From Kiritimatiellia bacterium (lineage in GTDB: Bacteria > Verrucomicrobiota > Kiritimatiellia > RZYC01), in contig JAQVYB010000014.1 of the NCBI GenBank assembly GCA_028708815.1, forward strand, positions 1-40,971: a DNA stretch of 40,971 bases, in the 5' to 3' direction. Positions within the stretch are counted from its first letter, which is position 1, and each line of letters opens with the position of its first letter. Positions 1 through 7,807 of this stretch are shown one piece after another. The notes under the pieces were generated by a model. It was not told the origin of the DNA. It searched no databases and was given only the letters and a program-made list of their open reading frames with translations. A program made the translations under genes and the position numbers.

Positions 1-1216
1 TTGCGACCGTCGTGCCGGTTTCCGTGTTGATGACTGTCCAACGATCATTCACGCCATCATAGGTGGCGCGGTAAGGGGCCGTGGATATATTGTAGCCGTC
101 ACCCGATATGCTCACAGACGCTGATCCGATTTGCGGGGTGGCATCATAAAAAACAGGCGTTCCCACAGCATCATTTTCATTGGACCAGGTGAAACGGTCG
201 CCTTCGGAATAAGCTGTGCCATTGCCAGGGGTGTTGATTCGCACATTGAATCCGTTGGCACCCTCAATAAAGAAGAAGTTGCGGGACTCGTTTGCAGGCG
301 CAGAATAAGTTGCTACATCAGTATGCGTCGTCTCATTGCGCAGCACCCACTGCGTGCCATCGTAGGTGGCGCTCCAGGAAGCGCGTGTAATGTCCGTTCC
401 CGAGCCGCTGACGGTGAGACTGGCTGATCCTTCCGTGGCGGCAGGTGCAAACTGCATGCCCGAGGCCGTGGCTTCACGCATGGCCGCCTGATTGATATGT
501 ATGGTGGCATCCTCCTGATAGCCTCCCACAGTCGGTGCTTCAATTTGGAGATGGAATACGGAACCTCCTTCCGAGAAATACAACTCGGTGCCGTCCCTCG
601 GATTGGCGGTCATGGTTCCCACCACGGAATTCGTGGTGATATCCCGGACCTCCCAGGTTCTCGCGCTGTAGTCGTAGACAGCCTGATAGTCGTGTGTCAG
701 AGAGGCGGACCCGGAGATGCGTTGTATGGTGTATTGGCTCGATGTGCTGCCCTCCACCATATCGCCGTCCAGCATGGGTACGCCGTTTCCTCCACGGAAC
801 AGGTAGAGACCGTTGAACTTTCCGGCGGCGGTGGCGCCGCTGGTGATTCGCTTGATCTCCTTCTGCATCTGCGCGAATTCCTTCTGCAGATTGTCCCGGT
901 CCACCTGGCTTTTGGTGCCGTCATTGGCCATGACGGCGAGTTCGGCCATGCGTCCGGTCATATCGTGAATTTTCTGGAGCCAGGCATCCGCTGTTTGCAG
1001 GTAGTTTATTTTGTTTTCGACATTGGATGCTGCTTTTGCGGTGTTGCGGTATTGAGCTCTGAGACGCTCACTCATGGCGAGTCCGGCGGGGTCGTCTCCA
1101 GCTCTGGTGATTCGCAGCCCGGAGGACAACTTGTTCATGGATTGCCTAAGGCAATACACGTTCTGGTTGTAGCTTCTCCAGGTAGAGAATGCGTTTATGT
1201 TATTGTATACCTGCAA
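1..1216 (-). CDS. fliC: Flagellin, N-terminal part (partial at left edge)
   Basis: This is the structural subunit of the flagellar filament, exported by the flagellar type III apparatus. The frame is open from a TTG at 1216 down to the window edge, giving 405 residues and no stop. The TTG is preceded by GAGGAG (1223-1228 on the complement) at six bases. The next start, ATG 1138, would delete the first 26 residues of the conserved D0 segment. Residues 27-60 carry the flagellin signature (NKLSSGLRITRAGDDPAGLA, then SERLRAQYR), followed by the D1 helix with QTADAWLQKIHDMTGRMAEL. From about residue 150 the sequence becomes variable and beta-rich. Two copies of a module start near residues 263 and 364, 101 residues apart (GSASLTVSG and GSASVSISG, each followed by ATYDG). 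The C-terminal D1/D0 lies outside the window. FlgL is less likely because the D1 sequence is flagellin-like. Confidence 0.85.
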   Translation of the reverse strand, partial: MQVYNNINAFSTWRSYNQNVYCLRQSMNKLSSGLRITRAGDDPAGLAMSERLRAQYRNTAKAASNVENKINYLQTADAWLQKIHDMTGRMAELAVMANDGTKSQVDRDNLQKEFAQMQKEIKRITSGATAAGKFNGLYLFRGGNGVPMLDGDMVEGSTSSQYTIQRISGSASLTHDYQAVYDYSARTWEVRDITTNSVVGTMTANPRDGTELYFSEGGSVFHLQIEAPTVGGYQEDATIHINQAAMREATASGMQFAPAATEGSASLTVSGSGTDITRASWSATYDGTQWVLRNETTHTDVATYSAPANESRNFFFIEGANGFNVRINTPGNGTAYSEGDRFTWSNENDAVGTPVFYDATPQIGSASVSISGDGYNISTAPYRATYDGVNDRWTVINTETGTTVA

Positions 1217-1713
1217 CGTACACTCCTCATTCACGATGAACAGATGCCGGAAACCTCCTTGTTTGAGGCAGCCATTCATTCCATTCCGGATGGTTCAAAC
1301 GCGTTTTGTTCCATCCGGCGTACCGTCCAGACGCCGAGCGGATGCGTTTCACCTTCGTCGCGCCGTGTGCACACGTCTCGACGGGTTAAAACGCCCGTTC
1401 CCTGTCTGAACGATATCTGTAACTGGACTGTAGCAAGTCATGCCATAGGCTTGAAGGTGGGCGTGGGGCGACAACTTTGCCGCCCATCGGCAATTCATGC
1501 ATCCTCGTCGGTCCTGTTTTGCCGGGGGATGGGTCGGCGGGCTGCCAGGTGGTCTGCGGGAAATTCTTTGTGATGCGCTTGACCTCTCTACCGGAGATGC
1601 CTACCCTCACGCCATTCAAAACAAACAAGGGCAGCCCATCGCGCCGGCGAACTCTCAGTGAATTGGCGCTCGCCTGATGCAGGAGCCGGAAACCAGGGAA
1701 ACGGGTTTTTATT
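1217..1713. other. Gene-free interval between flagellin and prfB
   Basis: These 497 bases separate the divergent flagellin and prfB genes and should hold both promoters. I see no convincing coding sequence: the short frames lack ribosome sites and recognisable protein. On the plus strand TTGACC (1579-1584) and TACCCT (1602-1607) are 17 bases apart and could serve prfB. On the minus strand I found no clear sigma-28 or correctly spaced sigma-54 promoter for the flagellin. Confidence 0.5.
1579..1607 (+). promoter_or_regulatory. Possible sigma-70-type promoter for prfB
   Basis: TTGACC matches the -35 consensus at five of six positions. After a 17-base spacer, TACCCT matches the -10 consensus at only three of six. 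It lies about 107 bases upstream of the prfB ATG. The weak -10 box keeps this tentative. Confidence 0.25.
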
Positions 1714-2848
1714 ATGGATAACGACTATCTGGAAATTTTCAAACGATTGGAACAGCAGTTGATCGAGATGCGGGGGTATCTTTGACGTCTCACTGAAGCA
1801 GCGGCAACTCGAAGATTTTGATATGGAGGCGGCCCAGCCGGAGTTCTGGGCGGACCAGAACCGGGCCCGGGAGGTCATTGCCGGGACCAAGGCGCTCAAG
1901 GCGGTGTTGATTCCCTGTGAGACGATTCAGGCATCCCTGGACGATGTGACGGTACTGATGGAGCTGGGGGAAGAGGAAAGCGATCCGGCTCAGAAGGAGC
2001 TGGCGCTTGCAGAAGTCGGTACGCAGTTGGAAAAGATTGAGCGTGATCTGGCGAAGCTGGAAATGAAGACCTTGCTGAGTGGTCAACTGGATGCGAACAA
2101 TGCGTATTTGAGTATCCATGCCGGCGCCGGCGGGACGGAATCGTGCGACTGGGCAGACATGCTGTTCCGGATGTACCGGCGCTATGCCGAATCGCACGGG
2201 TTCAAGTTCAGCATCCTGGATTATCAAGCAGGGGATGAAGCGGGCATTAAGAGTGTATCGTGCTATTTGGAGGGAGAGTACGCCTACGGTTATCTGAAGG
2301 CGGAGCGGGGAGTGCATCGGTTGGTGCGCATCAGCCCGTTTGATTCGAACAAGCGGCGTCACACGTCCTTTGCGTCGCTTGATGTGGTGGCGGAAGTGGA
2401 TGACAGCATCGAGGTCACGATTGAAGAAAAGGATATTCGGGTGGATACGTATCGTGCGAGCGGCGCCGGGGGGCAGCATGTGAATACCACGGACTCGGCC
2501 ATACGCATCACGCATGAGCCGACCGGCATTGTGGTGCAGTGTCAGGCGGAACGTTCACAGCACAGCAATCGGCAGAAGGCCATGGATATGCTCCGCGCGC
2601 GTCTTTACGAGTACGAGCTCGATTTGCAGAAGAGGGAAATCGAGCGGTTCTATTCGGCGAAGGGCGAAATTGCCTGGGGCGGCCAGATGCGGTCGTATGT
2701 GCTTCAGCCCTATAAGATGGTCAAAGATCTGCGCACCAACACGGAGACCTCGAATGTGGATGCCGTGCTGGACGGCGATCTGGATCTTTTCATTGAAAGT
2801 TATTTAAAGCAGACGTGCCGTCAGGCGAAGAACGGCGGGAACGAATAA
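1714..2848 (+). CDS. prfB: Peptide chain release factor 2 (with programmed +1 frameshift)
   Basis: RF2 recognises UGA and UAA stop codons on the ribosome and triggers peptide release. Translation starts at ATG 1714, reads 23 codons to CTT (1780-1782), meets an in-frame TGA (1783-1785) and must shift +1 to continue from GAC at 1784. The full product is 377 residues. The SPF stop-codon-recognition tripeptide is at residues 207-209 and the catalytic GGQ loop at 252-254, almost the same positions as in E. coli RF2. A call starting at ATG 1823 would miss the first 36 residues. yicC follows after 13 bases. Confidence 0.96.
1771..1786 (+). promoter_or_regulatory. RF2 programmed +1 frameshift site
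   Basis: The site reads CGGGGGTATCTTTGAC: a Shine-Dalgarno-like GGGGG, then the slippery CTT, then TGA followed by C. This is the classic autoregulatory RF2 element. When RF2 is scarce the ribosome pauses at the poorly terminating TGA-C and slips +1, restoring RF2 synthesis. Confidence 0.95.
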
Positions 2849-2861
2849 TCAGGAGGGGACG

Positions 2862-3752
2862 ATGGGATTGCAGAGTATGACCGGATACGGGCGTGGCGCC
2901 GTAAAGACACAGGCTTGCAGCGTGACCGTTGAGTTGGCCTCCGTCAACCGCAAGCAGCTTGATGTGCATTTGAAGATGGATCGTGAGCTTCAAATGCTGG
3001 AGCCGCAGATGGTTTCGGAAATCGGCCGGCGCATTGTGCGCGGACGGGTCAACGCGGAGATTCGGATGGAGTATCATGCGGGGGGCACGGGGTCGTCCAT
3101 CGAAATAGATCGTGAGCTCGCCTCGGATTACATTGCTAATCTCCGCAAGGTGGCGGGGGCCCTGCATTTGGCGGATGATCTGGGAAGCAGCGTACTGCTC
3201 TCGCTGCCGAACGTGGTCAGGTTTTCGAAGTCGGCGCCGGATGCCGAAGCGCTTCTTCCGGTGGTGCTGAAGGCGTTGAACAAGGCGCTGAACAGTTTGA
3301 TTGCCATGCGCAGGCGGGAGGGGCGCGCGTTGTGCAAGGACTTGTCGGGGCGACTGCAAACAATGGAACGCCAGGTGGGTGGGGTCGAAGAAAAGGCTCC
3401 GCTGGTGGCGGACAAATACAGAAGCGATCTGCTTCGGCGCATACGCGAAGCAGGAGTGACGACGGAGGATCAGGAAGAGCGTCTCCTGCGCGAGGTGGCT
3501 TTCTTCGCCGATCGCTCGGATATTTCCGAGGAAATTACACGGCTGAGGAGTCACATCAAACAGATGAAGCAACTCCTGCGCTCTTCCTCCACCGAGGCCA
3601 GTGGACGGGCGATGGATTTCATCGCGCAGGAAATGTTTCGGGAGATCAACACGATCGGTTCCAAGGCGAACGATGCGGGGATCATCCGGGAGGTATTGGA
3701 GTTCAAAACAGAGTTGGAACGGTTTAGGGAACAGGTGCAGAACATCGAATGA
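2862..3752 (+). CDS. yicC: YicC family endoribonuclease-like protein
   Basis: This 296-residue protein matches the YicC/YloC family in length and layout. The N-terminus has the hallmark QSMTGYGRG stretch followed by SVTVELASVNRKQLDV. The C-terminal DUF1732-type region contains DRSDISEEITRLRSHIKQM and a long stretch ending ELERFREQVQNIE. E. coli YicC is reported to act as an endoribonuclease and to influence small-RNA turnover; that role is taken from family knowledge. The start at ATG 2862 has a strong AGGAGGGG ribosome site. It overlaps gmk by four bases (ATGA), the usual yicC-gmk pairing, so the two are probably translated together. Confidence 0.9.
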   Translation: MGLQSMTGYGRGAVKTQACSVTVELASVNRKQLDVHLKMDRELQMLEPQMVSEIGRRIVRGRVNAEIRMEYHAGGTGSSIEIDRELASDYIANLRKVAGALHLADDLGSSVLLSLPNVVRFSKSAPDAEALLPVVLKALNKALNSLIAMRRREGRALCKDLSGRLQTMERQVGGVEEKAPLVADKYRSDLLRRIREAGVTTEDQEERLLREVAFFADRSDISEEITRLRSHIKQMKQLLRSSSTEASGRAMDFIAQEMFREINTIGSKANDAGIIREVLEFKTELERFREQVQNIE

Positions 3753-4378
3753 ATACGAATCTTCAATCACCCGTGTGGATGGTGGTTTCCGCTCCTTCCG
3801 GTGCGGGTAAAACCACCTTGTGCAATTGTCTCCTGCAGGAATATCCGGATATTCACTATTCGGTTTCATGCACCACGCGTCGCGCACGCCCCGGCGAACA
3901 GGACGGTGTGGATTATCATTTTATGGATGTCTCGGCTTTTGAAGCGAAGGTTGCGCACGATGCCTTTCTTGAACATGCTGAAGTGCATGGCGCCTGCTAC
4001 GGCACCTTGAAGGAATCGGTGTTTGGCCAGTTGATACGCGGCGTGGATGTGCTGATGGATATTGATGTGCAGGGCGCCGCGCAGATCCGACGCTTTATTC
4101 AGTCGGATGAATGTCCCGACGTGATGAAGCGCGCTTACGTGGATGTGTTCATCACGCCTCCTTCGATTGAGGCGCTGCACGAGCGGTTGATCCTGCGCGG
4201 TGCGGATGATGCCGACGTGATCGAGCGCCGCGTGAACAAAGCCCGCGATGAGATGGAGAGTCGCTGCGACTACGATTACATCGTGGTGAACGGTGATGTT
4301 GAAACGGCGTATGATCATCTGCGTTCGATTTACGTTGCGACGCATTGGCGGACGTACGAGACGACGGGAAAAAAATAA
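3749..4378 (+). CDS. gmk: Guanylate kinase
   Basis: It phosphorylates GMP to GDP with ATP, the step feeding GTP synthesis. The 209-residue protein has the P-loop APSGAGKTT at residues 15-23, followed by the GMP-binding region with SCTTRRARPGEQDGVDYHF. Further on come DIDVQGA and the lid region with an R-G-x-D-D motif. Length and order are normal for the family. The start codon overlaps the yicC stop. rpoZ, which often follows gmk, is not seen; a 237-base leader and the H1-like gene come next. Confidence 0.95.
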   Translation: MNTNLQSPVWMVVSAPSGAGKTTLCNCLLQEYPDIHYSVSCTTRRARPGEQDGVDYHFMDVSAFEAKVAHDAFLEHAEVHGACYGTLKESVFGQLIRGVDVLMDIDVQGAAQIRRFIQSDECPDVMKRAYVDVFITPPSIEALHERLILRGADDADVIERRVNKARDEMESRCDYDYIVVNGDVETAYDHLRSIYVATHWRTYETTGKK

Positions 4379-4523
4379 TCTTTGTCAATGATAATTCGTT
4401 GACGGGAATCGGAGAAGATATTACCGTCTCTTCAAACCGAAAGGTTGTAGGCTGAAGTTCGTCGGTGCGGGTTGCGTCGGCGAGAGGACAGAAAGCGCCG
4501 TCCGCTGAAGTGAAGTAAGAAGG

Positions 4524-4540
4524 GTTCTCCGTCGGAGAAC
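4524..4540 (+). ncRNA. Perfect hairpin in the leader of the H1-like gene
   Basis: Within the 237-base gap 4379-4615, GTTCTCCG (4524-4531) and CGGAGAAC (4533-4540) form a perfect inverted repeat with a very tight loop. It has no U-run, so it is not a classic terminator. The rest of the leader contains purine-rich stretches that could pair, but I recognise no Rfam-type RNA. It may be a 5' regulatory structure or part of a small RNA. Confidence 0.35.
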
Positions 4541-4615
4541 AATCGGTTCAGGGCTGGCGCATAACAAGCCGGGACAGGGCTGCATAGCTCCCCCGGGAAA
4601 TCGGAGGAAATAGGC

Positions 4616-4927
4616 ATGGCCGTTAAAAAGAAAGCAGCAGCGAAGAAGCCCGTGAAAAAAGCAGCAGCGAAGAAGCCCGTGAAAAAAGCGGTAGCTAAGA
4701 AACCTGCGGCGAAGAAAGCGGCGGTGAAGAAACCTGCGGCGAAAAAGGCAGCGGCGAAGAAACCTGCGGTGAAAAAAGCGGCGGTGAAAAAACCTGCGGC
4801 GAAAAAAGCGGCGGTGAAAAAACCTGTGGCCAAAAAGGCCGCGGCGAAGAAACCTGCTGTGAAAAAGGCCGTCGCCAAGAAGCCAGCGGCGAAGAAGGCT
4901 GTCAAGAAGGTCGCTAAGAAGAAATAA
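4616..4927 (+). CDS. Histone-H1-like lysine/alanine-rich DNA-binding protein
   Basis: The 103 residues consist only of Lys, Ala, Pro and Val after the initiator Met. They form tandem pentad-type repeats such as AAKKP and AVKKP. This is the composition of bacterial H1-like proteins (Hc1/HctB, AlgP-type tails), which bind DNA electrostatically and help compact the nucleoid; RNA or ribosome binding is also possible. There is no folded domain. The start at ATG 4616 has a strong GGAGG (4603-4607). The gene has its own long leader and a strong terminator, so it may be a separate, highly expressed transcript. The internal DNA repeats make the copy number prone to slippage. The minus-strand Phe/Ala-rich frame over it is only its shadow. 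Confidence 0.85.
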   Translation: MAVKKKAAAKKPVKKAAAKKPVKKAVAKKPAAKKAAVKKPAAKKAAAKKPAVKKAAVKKPAAKKAAVKKPVAKKAAAKKPAVKKAVAKKPAAKKAVKKVAKKK

Positions 4928-4941
4928 TCCGCGACGTTTAG

Positions 4942-4973
4942 AAACCCGCCGGAAAGCCGGCGGGTTTTTTTTT
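4942..4973 (+). terminator. Rho-independent terminator after the H1-like gene
   Basis: A GC-rich stem (ACCCGCCGG with CCGGCGGGT, loop AAAG) is followed by nine T residues. It starts 14 bases after the stop codon of the H1-like gene. Confidence 0.93.
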
Positions 4974-5073
4974 GTTGATTGTCGGAAAAAGGAATGGTCA
5001 ATCCGTTCCGAGCGTTATACATTAACCGCGTAACAAACGGTGAAGTGTCACTGGGAAAGAATAAGGAGAAGAC

Positions 5074-5649
5074 ATGACGAGTGTGAAGGGAAGCCAGACG
5101 GAAAAGAATCTTTTAAAGACGTTTGCGGGGGAGTCGCAGGCGCGTATGCGTTACACCTATTTTGCGAGCCAGGCCAAGAAAGACGGCTACGTACAGATTT
5201 CCCGCATTTTTGAAGAGACGGCTGATCAGGAAAAGGAACACGCGAAGCGAATGTTTAAGTTTCTGGAAGGCGGGATGCTGGAAATTACGGCTTCCTATCC
5301 GGCCGGGAGAATCGGGACTACGGAAGAGAATCTGGAGGCGGCGGCCGCCGGCGAGAACGAGGAATGGACAGAGCTCTATCCGGAATTCGCCAACGTGGCG
5401 CGTTCGGAGGGGTTTGAGCAGGTTGCGAAGATGTACGAGGCGATCGTGGTGGCGGAACGTCAGCATGAGAAGCGTTATCTGGACCTGTTGAAGAACCTTC
5501 GCGAAAGTCAGGTTTTCAAAAAGCCCGGCAAGGTGGTTTGGCGCTGTCTGAATTGCGGCTATCTGCACGAGAGCGATGAGGCGCCGACTGTGTGTCCGGC
5601 CTGTCTGCATCCGCAGGCATACTTCGAAGTGCTGGGCGAAAACTGGTAA
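5074..5649 (+). CDS. rbr: Rubrerythrin
   Basis: This non-haem iron peroxidase reduces hydrogen peroxide to water in the cytoplasm of anaerobes, with electrons from rubredoxin or NADH-linked donors. Residues 1-140 form the ferritin-like four-helix bundle with diiron ligands in GESQAR (Glu20) and EKEH (Glu53, His56). A second EANEEW-type helix and an E-RQH motif follow. The C-terminal rubredoxin-like domain holds Cys158, Cys161, Cys174 and Cys177. The length, 191 residues, is typical. An AAGGAG ribosome site supports ATG 5074. The superoxide reductase gene follows after 28 bases, so the pair converts superoxide to peroxide to water. Confidence 0.96.
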   Translation: MTSVKGSQTEKNLLKTFAGESQARMRYTYFASQAKKDGYVQISRIFEETADQEKEHAKRMFKFLEGGMLEITASYPAGRIGTTEENLEAAAAGENEEWTELYPEFANVARSEGFEQVAKMYEAIVVAERQHEKRYLDLLKNLRESQVFKKPGKVVWRCLNCGYLHESDEAPTVCPACLHPQAYFEVLGENW

Positions 5650-5677
5650 TCCATAATCAGGATGAAAGGAGAGGGAT

Positions 5678-6055
5678 ATGACAAAATTGCTGGAAATCTA
5701 CAAATGTGAACTGTGTGGGAATATCGTTGAGATGCTGCATGCGGGAGCAGGAGAACTGGTCTGTTGCGGAAAACCCATGGTGGGGATGACGGAGAACACT
5801 GTGGATGCCGCAAAGGAAAAGCATGTGCCGGTTATTGAAAAAGTGGATGGAGGCTTCAAGGTGACGGTCGGCAGTGTGGCGCATCCCATGGAAGAGAAGC
5901 ACTACATCGAATGGATTGAAATTCAGTTCGACAACAAGGTCGGGCGCAAATTTCTCAAGCCGGGTGAAAAGCCGGAAGCTACATTTCTGGGGGTGGATGC
6001 CCCCGCCATTACGGCGCGGGAATACTGCAACCTGCACGGGCTTTGGAAGGCCTGA
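5678..6055 (+). CDS. dfx: Desulfoferrodoxin (superoxide reductase)
   Basis: It reduces superoxide to hydrogen peroxide without producing oxygen, a hallmark of anaerobes. The 125-residue protein has both iron centres. The desulforedoxin-type site uses Cys10, Cys13, Cys29 and Cys30. The catalytic centre is expected from His49, His69, His75, Cys117 and His120, all present, with the conserved KHVPVIE and YCNLHGLWK segments. It therefore belongs to the two-iron class. A strong AAAGGAGAGG site precedes the ATG. Rubrerythrin, just upstream, removes the peroxide product, so the two genes form an oxidative-stress operon. Confidence 0.96.
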   Translation: MTKLLEIYKCELCGNIVEMLHAGAGELVCCGKPMVGMTENTVDAAKEKHVPVIEKVDGGFKVTVGSVAHPMEEKHYIEWIEIQFDNKVGRKFLKPGEKPEATFLGVDAPAITAREYCNLHGLWKA

Positions 6056-6067
6056 GAAGGAACGCAG

Positions 6068-6169
6068 ATGATCAATTCGAATCGACGGACACGGTCGCGC
6101 CCTCGAAGTGGTGCTCGGCACGTGGCGGTTCGTAAATCGGAAACAGGTGCGTTTTTATTTCTGAAATGA
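6068..6169 (+). CDS. Possible small Arg-rich ORF (33 aa)
   Basis: ATG 6068 lies 12 bases after the dfx stop and has AAGGA seven bases upstream. The frame runs 33 codons to TGA at 6167-6169 and ends nine bases before the operon terminator. The product is basic (RRTRSRPRSGAR in the first half) and ends hydrophobic (GAFLFLK). I recognise no family. The ribosome site and the snug position before the terminator favour it, but chance is possible at this length. Confidence 0.3.
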   Translation: MINSNRRTRSRPRSGARHVAVRKSETGAFLFLK

Positions 6170-6177
6170 AGAGAAAG

Positions 6178-6204
6178 ACCCCGGAGGGCCCTCCGGGGTT
6201 TTTC
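6178..6204 (+). terminator. Rho-independent terminator after the rbr-dfx operon
   Basis: A perfect 11-bp inverted repeat, ACCCCGGAGGG followed by CCCTCCGGGGT, precedes a T-run (TTTTTC). It separates the oxidative-stress operon from zwf. Confidence 0.92.
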
Positions 6205-6306
6205 TTTATGCCACTCAGTCTGCCGCGCGGCTTTTCCGCGAATATAGGCAAGGATAAGCCGACAGGGCTTTTTTGAACGGCTTGTTTGCGGAGGATGTCT
6301 TTTTCA

Positions 6307-7758
6307 ATGAGTTCAGCTTCATCAGAGCCCAGTGAGTTTCTGGCCGTTGTGATTTTGGGGGCCTCGGGTGATCTGGCGCAACGGAAGATTTATCCGGCAC
6401 TTTTTGCGCTCTATTGTCAGGGGTTTTTGCCGGCTTCCTTCAAGGTATATGGGTATGCCCGATCAACGTTTTCGCCGGAAGAATGGGGCGAACGGATACT
6501 CTCCCGTTTGACCTGCCGTTATACGCCTGCGGCAGATTGTGCGGCGCATATGCAGTCTTTTATGGAGCATGGTGTGTATCGAAGCGGATCGTACAGCGAG
6601 CCATCTGGATTTGTTGCGATGCGGGAGGAAATTCAGCGTGATGCGGGAGGGCGACTTGTTCATGTGCTGCTGTATTTCGCCCTGCCATCGACGGTTTTTC
6701 CGGAGGCGGCGAACATGATCGGGCGCGCAGGCTGGACCGGTGGGCCGGGGTTCACAGGATGGATGCGCTGCGTCATGGAGAAACCGTTCGGGCGGGATCT
6801 GGAAAGTTTTCGTCGTTTGACCGATGAGCTTTCGGGGAACTTTCAAGAGTCACAGATTTACCGAATCGACCATTATCTGGGCAAGGAGGTGGTGCAGAAT
6901 CTATTGGTTCTTCGATTCGGCAATCTGATTTTTGAACCCTTTTGGAACCGTCATTACGTGGAGCGGATTGAGCTTTCCTGGTATGAGGATATGGGGGTGG
7001 GCGAGCGTGGTGCCTATTTTGACCGCTATGGAATTGTTCGTGACGTGATGCAGAACCATTTGCTTCAAATGGCTGCGCTGATTGGGATGGAACATCCGCG
7101 GGAGGTGCCGGGCGGTGTGCGCGATGAGAAGGTTAAGCTGCTGAAATCCTTCAGCACGGCGCTTTCTGAGCATTGTGTTTTAGGTCAGTATGAGGCGGGG
7201 ATGTTGAATGGGGAGCGGCATTCGGCCTATACGGACGAGGCTTCGGTGGAGGTGGATTCTCATACAGCGACATACGCGGAATGCGTGCTCTGGGCCAATA
7301 ACGCCCGTTGGGCAGGCGTGCCGTTTGTGTTGCGTGCCGGAAAAGGATGCGGGGAGCGCAAGACGGAGATTCAGTTGGTTTTCCGGGAAACGGCGCTGAA
7401 TCCCTTTGCAGGCGAATCCGGGGCATTGGGGAGCAATCGGCTGGTGATCCGGGTTCAGCCGGATGAGAAGATTTATCTTCGGGTGAATACCAAGCGCCCC
7501 GGTTTGGCATGGACGATTGATGAGCAGGATTTGCAGTTGCATTATCAGTCGGTCTTTTCCGAGCAGATTCCGGATGCGTATGAAGCGTTGTTGCTGGAGG
7601 TGCTGAAGGGGGATCGGAGTCTTTTTTTACGAAGTGATGAGCTGGAGGCGTCGTGGGCGATTTTCACGCCTCTGCTGCATGCGATGGACGAAAACAGGGT
7701 TGTGGTGGAGAAATATGCTTTTGGTTCGATGGGTCCAACCGGTATATTCAAACCATGA
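6307..7758 (+). CDS. zwf: Glucose-6-phosphate 1-dehydrogenase
   Basis: It oxidises glucose 6-phosphate to 6-phosphogluconolactone with NADP, the entry to the oxidative pentose phosphate pathway. With ATG 6307 the protein has 483 residues, normal for the family. The dinucleotide-binding loop GASGDL is at residues 18-23. The substrate and catalytic motif RIDHYLGKE begins at residue 186, with the catalytic His expected in the following helix region. ATG 6295 sits directly on the GGAGG, and an upstream TTG at 6286 precedes it, so 6307 is the better start although its spacing of 12 is long. No gnd or pgl gene lies nearby; the gene stands alone between the terminator and the kinase cluster. Confidence 0.94.
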   Translation: MSSASSEPSEFLAVVILGASGDLAQRKIYPALFALYCQGFLPASFKVYGYARSTFSPEEWGERILSRLTCRYTPAADCAAHMQSFMEHGVYRSGSYSEPSGFVAMREEIQRDAGGRLVHVLLYFALPSTVFPEAANMIGRAGWTGGPGFTGWMRCVMEKPFGRDLESFRRLTDELSGNFQESQIYRIDHYLGKEVVQNLLVLRFGNLIFEPFWNRHYVERIELSWYEDMGVGERGAYFDRYGIVRDVMQNHLLQMAALIGMEHPREVPGGVRDEKVKLLKSFSTALSEHCVLGQYEAGMLNGERHSAYTDEASVEVDSHTATYAECVLWANNARWAGVPFVLRAGKGCGERKTEIQLVFRETALNPFAGESGALGSNRLVIRVQPDEKIYLRVNTKRPGLAWTIDEQDLQLHYQSVFSEQIPDAYEALLLEVLKGDRSLFLRSDELEASWAIFTPLLHAMDENRVVVEKYAFGSMGPTGIFKP

Positions 7759-7807
7759 CGTTTTTTGAACCGGTATGCCGCACGGTCGGCGAACGGACGG
7801 GATGCCA

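Noticed and set aside
1428-1450. Sigma-54-like promoter for flagellin (TGGCA and TTGC on the minus strand)
   Set aside because: The GG and GC elements are eight bases apart instead of ten, which sigma-54 does not normally tolerate.
1386-1628. 80-codon minus-strand frame between flagellin and prfB
   Set aside because: It starts at TTG without a ribosome site and the product matches no family I know.
4432-5022. 196-codon Phe/Ala-rich minus-strand frame resembling membrane segments
   Set aside because: Its repeats are the reverse complement of the Lys/Ala codons of the H1-like gene.
5014-5023. -10-like TTATACAT before rubrerythrin
   Set aside because: The best -35 partner (TGGTCA) is only 15 bases away and matches poorly, so I did not list it as a promoter.
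6068-6090. TTCGAATC resembling a tRNA T-loop
   Set aside because: No flanking T-stem, anticodon arm or acceptor pairing can be drawn.
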